A stretch of 64,000 bases of DNA from Armillaria gallica (Eukaryota; Basidiomycota; Agaricomycetes; Agaricales; Physalacriaceae): positions 5,239,001 through 5,303,000 of the forward strand of contig JBANDB010000007.1 in assembly GCA_037576215.1 (NCBI GenBank), in the 5' to 3' direction. The notes beneath the pieces are model-generated. The model made no database searches and was not told the DNA's origin. It saw only the letters and a list, made by a program, of their open reading frames with translations. Positions 9,860 to 22,221 of the stretch are shown here, piece by piece. Within the stretch, counting starts at the first letter, position 1. Every line of letters starts with the position of its first letter. The position numbers and the translations under genes were made by a program.

Positions 9860-12800
9860 TTACAAGTAGTTCTTAAGGGATGACAGAAGAATAACCTGAA
9901 CACTGATAGCAACGAATATGATAATGACAGCCCGTGTACTGATATCATGCTGCACAACGGTTGTCTCGATCGCCGGCGCCTCGTCAGTCTGCGTTTCCAC
10001 AGTGATGCTTCCCGTGGCCACGTCTGTACTGCGTGGTGCAGAGTCGTGCTCTTGACTCAATATCTGACCCGGCATATTGTCTGATATGACTGACGTGGGC
10101 CCCGAGGACTGGGACTGGGATGTTGTACCATTTAACACCCATTCTGTTGTATGTTCCTCAGCAAAATACCTGCTGCGTACAATGATCTACTCACCTCCTG
10201 TGGGAGAGTCACGGATCTCAAGGAGCGGCCACCCGAAATACTCGCATACATCAGCGCCGTCGCGCGCGGGATCGAATCCGTACTCGGCATTTAACTCAGG
10301 TATGGTTGAACGTACCATGTGCTCCAGGAGTGGCCCCCATTGTGTCTGCCGCTCCCTCCCGCCGACTTTGATAGTAAAAATATCTTCCTCCTTCAACGAA
10401 TCCATGCCGCAAACTCGGGAACAAGATACGATGGGCCAGGATCTAATTGTATTGGTCTCATAGTCAATGACGGGGGCAGTTATCAACAATGAGAGCGCGC
10501 GATGGTGCTGGTCTTTTGCGTTGCAGATATGACAGAAATCATAGTTGCCGTCCTTTGGGGAAATTTGAATCCTAAATCCCACATCTAAGTGAGTACAATG
10601 CAATCAGCAGTTGTTTCAAGCTGAAGCAGCTGCCCACCTGTAATGATATATGGCTGAAGATCGTCACCATAGCCCCTGGAGCGAAGACATGAGTCTAGCT
10701 TGGAAGTCTGTGCAATCCATGATTTCTCAATCTCATCAGAATCTTCCCAACGTGTACGGATGATAATGAATGGTTTTCTGATCACATCGTCCCATGAAAG
10801 CTCGATGGATACCGACCCGCTGATAAACAACAATTAGCAGCATCAAAAATTGGTCGACTGGATGACAAACTTATCGAGCGATGAATTAACGACTTCCCCC
10901 CACGACGACTGTTTTCGCAAGGAAATGTCCCACTTCCACCCGTGTGGCCAGGGCCGGGCTCTCCCGACCAAAACTCGGCGTGGTGAAAAGAGATGCTGCA
11001 GATCAGATAATATACCGCCCGGCATATATAGGGCTTTTTGGTAATGGGGGCCGAAGACAGAATCATTTGACTGGGATGGTGGGGGTTGGAGTCGGTGCCG
11101 GTTGAAGGTTTGGGTCCATGATATCTCATTGGCTGAATATTTCATATGACAAGCGATAATAGCTTCATAACAATATTGTAAATCCCCTTTCCGTGAACTT
11201 GAAGCGAACTTCCATCTGCTGACTTGACTGTGAAGTGGATTGCCCGATGCGCGCGACCCGACACCATGATGGAGGCTAAATCCATGTTCCTGTATATAGA
11301 GCAAGTCGAACGGGCCCAGGTAGTAATAAGTATAGCATGGTAGGTCTCCAAACACGAGTTTCCCATACTTGTTGACATAGACTTGTTCTTCTTTGTCATG
11401 CTTCAAAACGATTATTACGCAAAGAATATCATTCGCGATTTCACTGACCGGGTCGAATACGTCGTAAGATCTATGATCGGAATATCTATAGCTTTCCATT
11501 GGCAAAACCTCCGAGACCGACTGTAGGAATGGGTATTGACCTTTGGCCAAGGGTAACTCTTGGGGGACATACCTGTAGATCTTGAAACTGAATGATGATA
11601 CACCGAGAGATCAGCTGCTTTGCTCAAAAACACCAAATTGAAAACAATAGTCCTTACCAATTCAGAAAAGAATTGTGTGAATCGTGTTGCAGGCAAGCCA
11701 CGGAGATAATGATGAAAAGGGATTAGTTTTGTGCCTGTCTGCAGGAATCAGCGGCAGAGGACAGATAGAAGGAGCAACACCTTACCATAAAGAAGAAATA
11801 TGATCGCAGGAAGATCAGGTGATCTGCAAACACCAAAGATTTGGGGAAGGTTTGGGTGCCTATTGTTGAGAAGGGTGCGATTCAGTCAGCTACACGGAGA
11901 CGGAAAGCCGAACCTTTGTTTCATGAAAAAATCGAGGTCCTGATCAAGTTGCTAGAATACAGAGCATGTGGACCTTGCCGATGACACAGGGTAGGATACA
12001 CTCACCTTCATTGCATCCTCTCTGTTTTTGCAAGAAGTTTGATATTTGCGAATGACTTTCAGTGTATCACTGTTCTCGACGGTGCAATAACTGTCTTGGT
12101 ATCTAACGGTACGGTATTTCGTCAATGAACGAGTCACTGGTGCGATTATGTGGATGTCGCCTGGAATGATATCCCATACCTGTAAAGGGTGAATGACAGG
12201 AGTGGGATGACTGAAAATTACATACTGATCCCTTATAAAGGCCCCGTTGTCGAGAACCCTGTAATCTTGCCGAAAGATTTTGCACGTCTTCGCTCTGCCG
12301 AACACCCAAGGTGCGTATTTCTTCGATGGTTGATGTAATATTCCTCTCCGATGCCACCACGGAACCTGCAAGAGTGCTGAATCCCGTGGTAACTTCATCG
12401 TGGACATCGGAGAGCGCGAGACGTGTCATGGTTGTCGTACGGATCTGCTGCCCATTCAAGAGTAAACGATAACGATGATAGCAAGCCACCTACTAGGAAA
12501 TCTTCCTTAGCCGTCTGTACTCGTTGTCTGTAAGCGCTAATGTCATCCGAGATCTTCTTCGCTTTCAAAAAACACCGGATCCCGCGCGGTTTGCCTTCCT
12601 TGTTTAACTTTGAAAGCAAGTCATTCAGGTATCTGAGAGCAGTAAACTTGGTAGAAGCATGTATCTGGTGCGGGACAACTTACGTCTGAAAATCGAGACA
12701 GATATCTTTAAAACACGAGGCGCTAGTAGGACCGTGGTCGATGACAGTGTCCCTTACTACAACCAACGTAGTGACGATACTCTCCGCCAATTCTTGTAGA

Positions 12801-12993
12801 TCTTGTCTATTCTTTGCGGCGCTCTTCAAGTCTCATTAGTGTGGTGACACAGGAAAAAACAAAGACATACCTCGATAGCTTCGAGAACGACTACCACGCA
12901 CAGAGCAGCACCCTTGATAAAAGGAAATGGGGCCATCTCGCCTGCTGCCGCAGTCAACTTCGCGATCTTGAGACATGAGTCGATACCAGACAT
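9860..12993 (-). CDS. MLKL-like N-terminal domain protein with kinase N-lobe remnant and C-terminal membrane anchor
   Basis: About 12 exons join in frame. The first ones are 12993-12871, 12823-12684, 12632-12494, 12444-12226, 12179-12006, 11951-11914, 11859-11786 and 11734-11658; the stop is at 9860. The product is roughly 850 aa. Residues 1-200 (start MSGIDSCLKIAKLTAAAGEM, then PFIKGAALCVVVVLEAIE and YLNDLLSKLNK) fit the basidiomycete version of the MLKL N-terminal four-helix bundle. A following helical part (LAGSVVASERNITSTIEEIR) looks like a brace. Residues about 230-330 look like a protein-kinase N-lobe plus hinge (DTLKVIRKY, then MKQRHPNLPQIFGVC). No catalytic HRD or DFG follows. A unique region of about 400 residues comes next, then a Ser/Thr-rich stalk and a single C-terminal hydrophobic helix (AVIIIFVAISVQVILLSS). 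This suggests a membrane-tethered cell-death or signalling protein; the role is inferred. Confidence 0.8.
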
Positions 12994-14517
12994 GGTGGTT
13001 TACAGAGAGACCGTACAGACAAGCGCTGCACAGCATATGTACAACTTCATATACCATTGAATACGCGCCACATGATTGAAGCTGTTGTAAGAAGTTGTAA
13101 GAACGGTACAGATCCCGCCGTTGCACAGGAACGTCTTGGTGATGATTATGTATGCAGCCATCATTCGAATGCCGCTGCTGTAAGCAGAGCGATGTCGTCT
13201 ACCAGGTTTCTTGGGTGAGCCTGTGCTAGAAGAATAAGCACCCAACATCGCGTGACTCGAGTCTATGCCTACCAGAATCGCCAGCCCTCCGCACCGTCCA
13301 TGGAAACCCTTGACGGCGCCGCATCATCCTCGCACCTAGTCTATTTGAGTCTCGTAAATAGGCAATCTCCTTTTAATCGTCCTAGTCTATTAATTCGCTG
13401 TGCTTCCTAATCCGATACCGTGGTCTCTAATATCGCTCAGCCTTGTATGTTCATTCTCTGGTTTGGCTTTAAGATGGCAATCGAAAGATATACAGTTCGT
13501 TTATTGAAGGCAGTACAGATAAGATCAGTCCACGTTTACATATGTCTAGACGCAGTTGGCATCAGCGAAGGATACGTCTCGAGAAATGACAACTTACATG
13601 TGAATCGTGATGCTTCGCAGATAACTTGGGAGCGACCGACACTCGTCTCGCCAAGTATTACCTCGTTCGACACGTACAATTGGAAGCTATGCAATAATGC
13701 TGTAAGACCCCTTGTCCACAACTACCCCAGGTCCAAGAACAGATCAGAACATCAAAGCGTCGAAGTGTCGAAGTAGACGCCTGTCAGAGCTGTAAGTAGA
13801 TTGTATCAAAACAGAATCAGAGCACGAACCCTGACGGAAATATGCTGTAGAGGCTGAATGCTCAAAAAAGGATCTGCTATCGTGGAGTACGCCGTCTTCA
13901 AGACATGAGAGAGAATTGCTCCATTAGCAACAGATCTCTGGGAACGCCGTTTACGTAGGCGAGGAAAACGGCAGTGTAGTGCATCTGGGTTTCGATGTCG
14001 AGGCATTAGGTTTCCCACGGTACTGGAAATGTCAAAGGAAGGTTGGAGGGTACATAGAGAAAAGTGTTTCTTGTGCGTACTGAGGGTCGTCGTAACGCCT
14101 CCTTCGTAAATGGGAGCAGGTGGCGCAAGTGATGGTGGTACTCAAAAAGTAGCGCCGTCCGGACCGATTTGCCAAATTCGGGCCTTTGAGTCTGACTGTC
14201 GATGGGTCACAACTTGTCGCTTTCCTTTTCACTAGATTTTACCCTTCCATTCCTGCTCGATTGTGGATAGACTTCGAATCTTGCCTGATCAGATGGTATA
14301 GCGTGCCGGCTCTTGAGCTGTGAGTAGGGCGGGGGCTCAGGGCGAGGACTATCAACAGAGCGGCCACGGAAAAATATGGTGCAACACGTCATTCCTTTCC
14401 ACGGACGGACGTGACTTGATGGCGGAGAGAGTAAAAGGTACGTTGACCGTTAAACTTGCCGGCAGAAACAGCTTTCAATGCCCCCTACAGGGACTGGGTA
14501 GAATCCACCGACTGTGC
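12994..14517. other. Intergenic, nothing recognised
   Basis: About 1.5 kb upstream of the MLKL-like gene. It holds its promoter and, near 14.4-14.5 kb, 3' flank shared with other copies of the local family. Short frames on both strands show no family signature. Confidence 0.4.
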
Positions 14518-15539
14518 TACCCATCGACAGAGTCTGTGACGACAAGGTTCCTGCGCTGGATGAAGACAGTCAGTACAATGACACGCGAGATGACAAGACG
14601 TACCCGGAATGGACTAGTTGAAGCAGCTTCGGCATCGGAATCGCCAGCGTGCGAAGACGTTGGTTCGTTGCTGGAGGACGATGAAAGAATTGGAGGCTCA
14701 TTTCCTTCAACTGACGTCGCAGAGGTGAATGTGGACGCAATGGAAAAAGCAGCCGACAATACCTTGCTGCTGACAAAGTTGATTAGACCGGGGCTTTCAG
14801 CTGATAGAAGAAAGGTCAACGAAATGCGCGTAACTGTGTTTCCATGGTCACTGACCGTAAGAAGAGGGTAAAGACGCAGCAAAGAAAAACTTGGTTAGTT
14901 GATACATCTCTTGCCGAAAACTCCTCCAGATGGCTGTAGCGGTGGTCAGGATAGGTAAATAGCTCATTACTGAAAACACTCACTACCCCGATCATCTGCA
15001 ACATGAAACATATACGCCCAGACGAATAATTCCAACTCCGTATCCCGAGACTCGTCGCGCAACTCGACATCACCTCGAAGTAGCGTAGAGTACACTATAT
15101 CGTACCATTCTGGAGAGAACTCCTTCGCCCGCTCATTTGGAGGTGGCGGCGCTGGCGCGGAATCTCCTTTGACGAGCTGAACTATGTGATCTTCACACTC
15201 GAGCTGGAAATGGAACGAAGAGTTGGCTTTCGCTATGGCAAGCTGAAGGAGGCTAGGCCATGCAGAGCGAGGGAGTTTGTTGGGATCGGGGACCTCGGCA
15301 TCGAGACTGGGTAAGATATCGTTGTAGAGTTTGGAGAGTGAAGCGGGCAAAGCAGGAGTAGACCGGACAGTGTATAGTTCAGTAGCATTGGAGGGTATCG
15401 GGCCGTGGTCCGCACAGAATGGGGTGTACTTGAATTCAAAGGGCCACTTGAATGGCAGATAGTTTGAGTGGCTGAGCGTGGGGGATATTGGTCGTGGTTT
15501 CAGATAAAACTGGACGCTCGCCACAGTGAGAGAAGACAT
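14518..15539 (-). CDS. Local YLKPRP family protein, intact copy B
   Basis: Four exons join in frame. Exon 1 starts at 15539 and ends at VADDRG. Exon 2 encodes IWRSFRQEMYQLTKFFF. Exon 3 begins ESPGLINFVSSK. The last exon encodes RRNLVVTDSVDG and a stop at 14518. The product is about 289 aa. The N-terminal block (FYLKPRPISPTLSHSNYLPF, then CADHGPIPSNATELYTV), a CEDHIVQLVKGDSAP core, a charged region (ELRDESRDTELELFVWAYMF) and an acidic Ser-rich tail are shared with the copy at 33 kb. I do not recognise the family. It has no signal peptide or membrane helix, so it is probably intracellular. At least five damaged copies lie in this window. Confidence 0.7.
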
Positions 15540-15787
15540 AAAAGAATAGGGGCTTATCCGCGGAGATTGAAATGTTCTCCCTTCTGTGACTGGCCCGACT
15601 CATTTCCTAATTAGCGCATTTACTACGTCTCCGGGAAGCAGTGGCCGATGATATGATTGGATTTTGTTGTTCCGTTGGCCTGCGAGCCTGAGGATGACTT
15701 CAGCTCCTAGATCTACCTTCGTTGAGGCCCGACTCGAAGCAGACCCCAAGGGCGGATCCTACATTCAGGACGTCGGGGAGCGAGAGG

Positions 15788-15827
15788 TCATGGAACGAGC
15801 TATCTCTGGATGACACTCGGCTCCTGC
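15788..15827. repeat. Short sequence shared with 27494-27530
   Basis: GTCATGGAACGAGC, then a two-base difference, then CTCTGGATGACACTCGGCTC occurs here and at 27494-27530 in the same orientation. Here it abuts copy 2 of the inverted duplication. It may be the end of a dispersed element. Confidence 0.5.
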
Positions 15828-16700
15828 CACAAGGATGGCCATTTGCGGCTGATATTCACGTACGATGTGACTGATGTTAACTATTCGCCTCGCGAACGAT
15901 ACGGATACGCCTCTGAGCAATATTTCTACTACCCAGACATATACAGGAAGCCCCGTTCCTGTAGTCCATTCACTGGAGTACGGACACTTGAGATGAGAGG
16001 AGCAAATCCGTGTGCTGTTTACATGACCGCGGGGGTCTGTCCTGACCTCGAGGTCTTGGAGACGGATGTCGACGAAAATATAATGCAAGCAGGCTTTGAT
16101 GCTGCTAACGCTCGTTCACCGGCATCGTGTCCTGAAGAGGCGTATTTCTTCAGCGAGGATAACTGGTCTTATACGACGGAGGAGATGCTATGACCCAACA
16201 GAAGGAGGAGCCCTTCTGTTAGGAAATCAGTGCCGCAATCGGATCGGATTTCAGGGGCAGAGAGATCTTCGTCAACGCGAACCATCAGGCAGAGAAAATC
16301 TATCCAGCCCTCTGAGAATGTTTCGCCGCATATGGACGGTCGAGGAGACATCTCATCTACCAGCGGTGATGCCATTCATGCGAAGAAGATCAGCTTTGCC
16401 CACCGAATGCGCGCGTTTCTCAGGATTTTGATGTTTGGTAATATCTTTCAGGCCGCTATTCACAATACTGGAGAACTTACAAAAAAATTCAACAGGCTTT
16501 TTGAGTTTATAGTCGATAGCTTCTTGCTCGAGTACTCTATAATCTACTCAAGCTGTTATCTGTAGTATTGAGGAATCAAGCGTGATTACTATGTGCAAGG
16601 GGATCGTGCGGTTCACATTTCCAAATCTATCCGTAATAAGAACAGGTATATAATTCAGGACACCGAGGGACTTGGTACTTGGAAGAGTCTGCCGAAAGGA
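15812..16700 (+). pseudogene. Copy 2 of the inverted duplication carrying an F-box/LRR-like remnant
   Basis: It mirrors 4247-5118 with high identity. The plus strand reads TDVNYSPRERYGYASEQ, RTLEMRGANPCAVYM and CPDLEVLETDVDEN, the same leucine-rich cadence. A stop at about 16191 then cuts it off, whereas the other copy stays open longer in that frame. Different lesions in the two copies mean they have been separate for some time. The 3' border abuts the end of family copy C. No start codon context or F-box is visible, so I regard it as a non-functional fragment. Confidence 0.55.
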
Positions 16701-16708
16701 TACCTGGG

Positions 16709-17728
16709 CTACAGATTGACAACGACAAGGTTCCTACGCTAGATGAAATGGTCAGTACAAATGGTAGATACAAAATGGCAAGACACACTCGAAGTGGACT
16801 AGATGAGTTTGTGTCTTCGTCGTCGAGATCACCAACATGCGAGGAAGATGTCGAGTCCGTGGCATATGAGCAATTGCTAGAGGATGGAGAAAGGAGCGAG
16901 GGGTCACTGCCACTAGTGGACGTCTCGGCGGTGAATACTGAAGCAAGGGCAGAAGCCGCTGCCAATGCTTTGCTATTGAGGAGATCGAACAAACTAGAAC
17001 TTTCAGCTGGTAAGTTAAATCGAGTTCAGTGGATAAAACACAACTGTAATGCCGGATTCTTACTGTAACAGGAGGGTAAACGAGCAGGAGCGATCGGATC
17101 TGTCAGCTTGAGCATCTCCACGTAGAAAAATCTCCAGATCACTGTAGAGGTATCAAGAGAGATAATGGGCATGCTTACTGAAACCACTTACTCGCCCACT
17201 TGTCTATTGTATGTTGCATATACACCCAGACGAATAACTCCAATTCAGTATCCCGTGACTCGTCGCGCAGCTCAATGTCACCTCGACCCCTTATAGAGAG
17301 TACTAGTTTATACCATTCGGGGACCACCGCGGTCCACGCATATCTCGAGGAGGGGGAACTGGTGCGCGGTCACCCAGGGAGAGTTGAACACCATGGTCTT
17401 CGCAGAGAATCCGTAAATCAAGGGAAAAGGAGATCTTCGTTCTCGAAAGCTCAAGAAGGTCGGGCCATGCGGAGCGATCGAATTTACTGGGATCAGGGAC
17501 ATCGACAGCGAAACTGGGTATGAAATCATTAAACAGTGTAGAAAGCGCAGTGAATAGAGCACGAGAATGTATAGTGTAGACTTCTGTGGCATCGCAGGGT
17601 ATCGTTTCGTAATCGGCAAAGAAAGGTCCATACTGGCAATAAGAGCGCCAGTGGAATGGGAGATAGTTCGAGTGGCCATACGTGGTGGAAATTGGTCGAG
17701 GCTTGAAGTAAATCTTGACGTCCGCCAT
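16709..17728 (-). pseudogene. Local YLKPRP family, copy C (frameshifted)
   Basis: Exon 1 begins at 17728 (KIYFKPRPISTTYGHSNYLP) and follows the family to about 17340 (CEDHGVQLSLGDRAPVPPP). There the frame shifts: the family continuation EWYKLVLSIRGRGDIELRDE is readable only one frame over, from about 17325. Exon 3 (ESS-rich tail, 16992 downward) and the last exon (RRNLVVVNL and stop at 16709) are still recognisable. One indel near 17330 is the clearest defect. It is more divergent from copies B and D than they are from each other. It is probably a pseudogene unless an unusual intron skips the lesion. Confidence 0.6.
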
Positions 17729-19078
17729 GTCAGTGAGAGATGGAAGTCAATGGCAGGCAGAAGGATAGGGGATCTCTTTTCGGACACATGTGACATCATC
17801 ATCACGATCTCCCGTAAACAGCTTTGCTCACGTCTCTCGCTCAGCTGAGAGTCAACGGCCGAGTGTCTGCTCTCTTCCCCGGACCGATGCCTCAGAGGCC
17901 TCAATGTCCAACTTCAAAGCGTGACCTCAATGACCTTCCTGTCTCCTTCCAAAAAAGGCCCGAAAGAAGTGGCCATGTGTGTGATGGTTACTGCTGCACA
18001 TTCAAATTGCACATTGCACAACTGTTAACGTTGAACGTTGACAAGCGAATTTACTGATCCGGACTACGCACTGGCAATGGCATTCAGACGGCGACTTTTT
18101 GTACTGGTACAGCTGGCAGTGCCAAGCATCAGACGCTGGTACAACGTCTCTTTCCAGATTCAAGAATGAAGATCGCCTTGGACGAGTGAAGCTCTTGGAA
18201 CGTGACCAGGCAACGCGATGCCACGGAACCAACGTGACCGTTGCGGTCGTCCGGTCGTCAAATTTGAGTCAGCGGCCCTTGGGCCCTGGCTCCTTGCAAT
18301 CCGCATCCGCAATGCCAGCGGCTATTGCCTTATTCGAAGAACGTTTCGTTGTGGCTGGACGTAGGTTGGATACTTGCGAGACAGCTTCGCTTGCAAATCA
18401 TTCCAGGTGAATCCATGATTGTGCATGAACTTAGTGTGTTTAATGTTATGCTTTCTGTCGCAAATCACGCCTAATTTTTATCTTGGTACAACAGCATCCA
18501 GTCTGTTCCATCCACGTTTTCATCAAACATGAATTGGATCTTTAAATCAGCTCAAGGACTTTGATTAACTCACGAACAGTCGTTCTATAGTCAATCGTGT
18601 GAGCAAAGTAGTTGTCGCTTTGTCGTACTCGGAAACCGGGCTGATGGCATTTTTACGAAGCACAGACACGAGGTCAAATGGAACGAATGAAAGATGGTTC
18701 CCTCTTATCCAAAATGGTGATGGACACCACGGGGGTCAATACGTACGTAGGTGCCAGCAGGGAGAAAGTAAGTACTGATGAAGGAATACAGCAAAAGTTA
18801 TCAGTCTTGACCCCACTGAGTGCAACCACGCCCAAATCCTTCCTCGTAGTGTCCTTCGTCACTGCAGACAGCCAACGAAAAGTCAAATGACTTTAATCTA
18901 ATCAACTAAGGTGTGTGACTTTAGTCTCTGCCTGCCTAGGCGCCTTTTCTAAACAGAATCCAGGGTGCAGATAAGCGGGACCCAACCTCCCGAGGTTATA
19001 CAGATGAAGTCATCAAGATTATCCTCCAGCATGTATATAAGAATGATGTTCCTCTTCAGTTCGATGGCATCGTCAACT
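17729..19078. other. Intergenic, nothing recognised
   Basis: About 1.35 kb between family copy C and the CYP63-like gene, which would include the latter's promoter. No coding segment with a family signature is visible. Confidence 0.45.
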
Positions 19079-21698
19079 ATGGCTACCAGCTACTTACCTC
19101 CAGGAATTGTCTACTTATCTCATATCGCTCTCTACGTTGTAGTCCTGCCGTGTTCGGTTCTCTGGGTCCTTCGGCACTTCTTGACGGAGTCTGGTTTCAG
19201 CGTTCCAGTCTGGCCAGTTTTCGTAGTTCCTTTCGCATCACAGGTTATCTTTCGCCTGGTACACGGCTGGTACATAAGTTTCGCCATACGCAGGGAAGCG
19301 GCTGCGCAAGGTGCAATCTTTATGCCCTGTGTTCAGGAAAGCAGTATTTCTATCATGCGGCGCATTGTGGATAGCTTCAAGAACGGATATCCCAGTACGT
19401 TCGATCTGACTCCGTGTTGTTTCAACTAACGAGCAGGGCATTAGGCGAAGTGTTCCAAAAATGGAGCGAACAATACGGAAATACCTTTTCGTTCGGTACT
19501 CTTTCCTCCAAATGGGTAAGTGGTTTTGGAGACCAGTTTCCTACTTCCTTCTGACAGAGACACTCGAGGTTTTTACAAGTGAGCCAGAGCATATCAAGGT
19601 AAGCTATCCTTGGTTACTTACACTCTCACTAACATACGTAGGCCGTCTTAGCGACGCAGTTTCGCGACTTTGAAAAAGGTGTTTGTTGTCGCTAGTAGTG
19701 AGGTATCAAGTTGTTGACAAAGATGTTTAGGATCCTTTGTTTTTAACGCGACGAAAGCTCTTTTTGGCGTCGGCGTGTTTAGTACAGATGGTGAGAATTT
19801 TATGCCGTACGCGAGGCTATTATTCACTCATCTTCGACAGGCGAAATGTGGAAGTGAGCTTTTCGGTGCACCCTCGAAACTATGAGCCTGTTTGTCATGT
19901 TATCTTCCAATTAGGTTTCATCGAACGATGACAAGACCGTTCTTCAACAAAGAGCGGATTTCCGACTTTGACAACTTCGAGAGACACGCCGTTAGTACGA
20001 TTACCCAGATCAAAGCGAGGTTGAGGGAAGGCTATCCCGTCGATTTTCAGGTCAGAGCCGGCTGTTCCCTCAAAATCACCGTCTGACATTGCACATAGGA
20101 TGTCGTTGCTCGTTTTACGTTGGACTCTGCTACGGAGTTCCTGTTCGGAAAAGATGTCGACTCCATATCTGCGGGTCTTCCTTATCCAGCTGGGTCGCCG
20201 TTGGGGGATAATCTACATTTCGTCAATCATCCATCGAATGCTTTTGTCAAGGCGTTTGCGGAGGCGCAGGTGCACAATATGATTCGTGTCAAGAGCGGGG
20301 CTTCTTGGCCACTGCGCGAAATATTTGGAGATAAGGTCAAGCCACTGCGGAAAGTCCTTGATGATTTCATCCAGCCACTGCTCTCTGAAGGGTACGAGAG
20401 AAAAGCTAAAGGTGTGAAGTCAGTCGAGTCTGAGAAGAAGCTCGACGACATGACTTTGTTGGATCGTCTCGTGGAGGAAGCCGATGGTAAACACCACTTC
20501 ACATTTGAAATTTTGCTTGCTAACTTTAACCTGCTTGCAGACCCCAAAGTTGTTCAGGACGAACTCGTCAATGTTTTGGTGGCTGGTAGAGACTCGGTAA
20601 GCTCTTCGGACGGTGCTTTCGAATAAAATCTCATTGTGCCTACTCATGCAGGCCGCCTCTTTCCTAACCATGGCAGTGTATATGATGTGTGAGCATCCGG
20701 ACATGGTCACTCGTTTACGGTCCGAAATTCTGGGAAAAGTTGGCAACAGACGACCGACATACGAGGACATTCGTGATATGAAGTATTTACGGGCCTTTCT
20801 CAATGGTGCAGTAGTGTATTACAGACACCTACACGTTTTCATTGACGGCATTATCTAGAAACCTTGCGGCTGTATGCAACTGTGTATGTCAACCGGCCGT
20901 TTTGAACTTCACAATTCACTGACGTCCATCTGTAGCCCAGAAAACGGGCGGTAAGATATATCGTCGCCTCTTTCTGATACTTCTTATAAGCTGGTTTGTG
21001 TGATAGGGTATCCGCGGTTTCAACTACCCTTCCAAACAAGGGTCGCCCACCTTACTATGTCACCCGAGATACCCTGTTAGTATTCTATTATTCTACCATT
21101 TGGAGACTAGACACACCTCTCATTGCGCTATAACAGGTTGACCTACTCTGTGTTTCTGATGCACCGGCGCACAGATCTGTGGGGACCAGATGGTAGGGTA
21201 TATGATATCCTTCCACTTATACAATCCTAACCCGGACCTCAGCCCTTGAATTCGACCCGGATAGGTTTATCGATAGCCGACTGCAGAAATATTTGACTCC
21301 TAACCCTTACATCTTTCTACCCTTCAATGCGGGTCCCAGAATCTGCCTCGGTCAACAGGTGAGGGCGTTCGTATTCGGCCACCAACAGAGTACTAATGCT
21401 ACTCCCCAGTTTGCCTACAATGAGGCTTCGTACTACCTCATCCGACTCTTACAGAATTTCTCGTCATTCAGCCTTGCTCAAGATGCGCAACCTGCAGAAG
21501 CCATACCTCCGGCCAGCTGGACACCAGCGCCCAGGACGACCAAAGGCAGGGACAAGATTATGTTTGGTATAACCATCACGATATACGCAAAGGTAAAATT
21601 TCTAGGGGTCTATATATGAAAAAGGTTGGTTTGACATTCTCTGCTAGGGTGGATTGTGGGTCAAGATGGAAGAAGCCAAAGATGGGGCGACGTTATGA
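19079..21698 (+). CDS. Cytochrome P450, CYP63-like
   Basis: At least 12 exons were followed in frame to the stop at 21698. The start [13 protein letters not shown] opens a hydrophobic N-terminal anchor, as in CYP63 proteins of white-rot fungi (CYP52 clan). Landmarks in order: [33 protein letters not shown], the oxygen-binding I-helix AGRDSAASF (Ser where most relatives have Thr), ETLRLY (ExxR), [13 protein letters not shown], and the haem-cysteine loop [12 protein letters not shown]. The C-terminus ends [13 protein letters not shown], as in the family. CYP63 enzymes are ER monooxygenases of long-chain alkanes, fatty acids and aromatics. The gene looks intact. An alternative start lies 15 nt upstream. 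Confidence 0.88.
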
Positions 21699-22221
21699 AT
21701 AGCCACTCGACATCTTTTTTTGCCCTTAGCGGTGGGAGAGACTGGGTATCGGGCAGAGGCGACCGAGCTTGCATTATGGATGGTTTTTCAGACGGAGGAA
21801 GAACTTCATGCTCTAGTCGCTTTGTTTTCACCACAGATTGTACGGTTCCAGGTCATCGGTGCGGAGAAAATTCACCTTCACGTCACCATACTACGGGTCC
21901 GATCCTCATGTTCTACGTTCCTTGATTCCTTGCCCATCCCTTCGAGTATTTAAGTGTCTTTGCTGACTTCGAGCCCGGGAGTTTGTGCAACTGCTGGTGA
22001 ACGTTTCGAGTTCACCGTCCAGGCCGCAGCGTCCGTTAATGATGGTCTTGTTCTCGATGCTCGATTAAGACTCATCAACGTCGCCCGTCAACGTCATCGA
22101 ATATCCATCAGGACAATGCAAGAACCACCACTCCGAGAGCAGTATGCTTGAAAGTAATGACAACTGTTTCTCACTATAAAAGGACACGTATGGCAAAATT
22201 ATATAATTGTTGTTGCACCTC
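21699..22221 (+). other. Possible gene fragment, unrecognised
   Basis: An open stretch (VFQTEEELHALVALFSPQIV, then IGAEKIHLHVTILR) is followed after an apparent intron by ERFEFTVQAAASVNDGLVL. It reads like real protein but lacks a start, sits just downstream of the P450, and runs up to the truncated dioxygenase copy. Probably a 5'-truncated fragment of an unknown gene. Confidence 0.3.

Noticed and set aside
11952..12407. Alternative frame with FRQDYRVLDNGAF in the MLKL-like gene
   Set aside because: The other frame joins cleanly via a GTATGT intron at 12225 and continues in the kinase-like segment; this one does not connect to neighbours.
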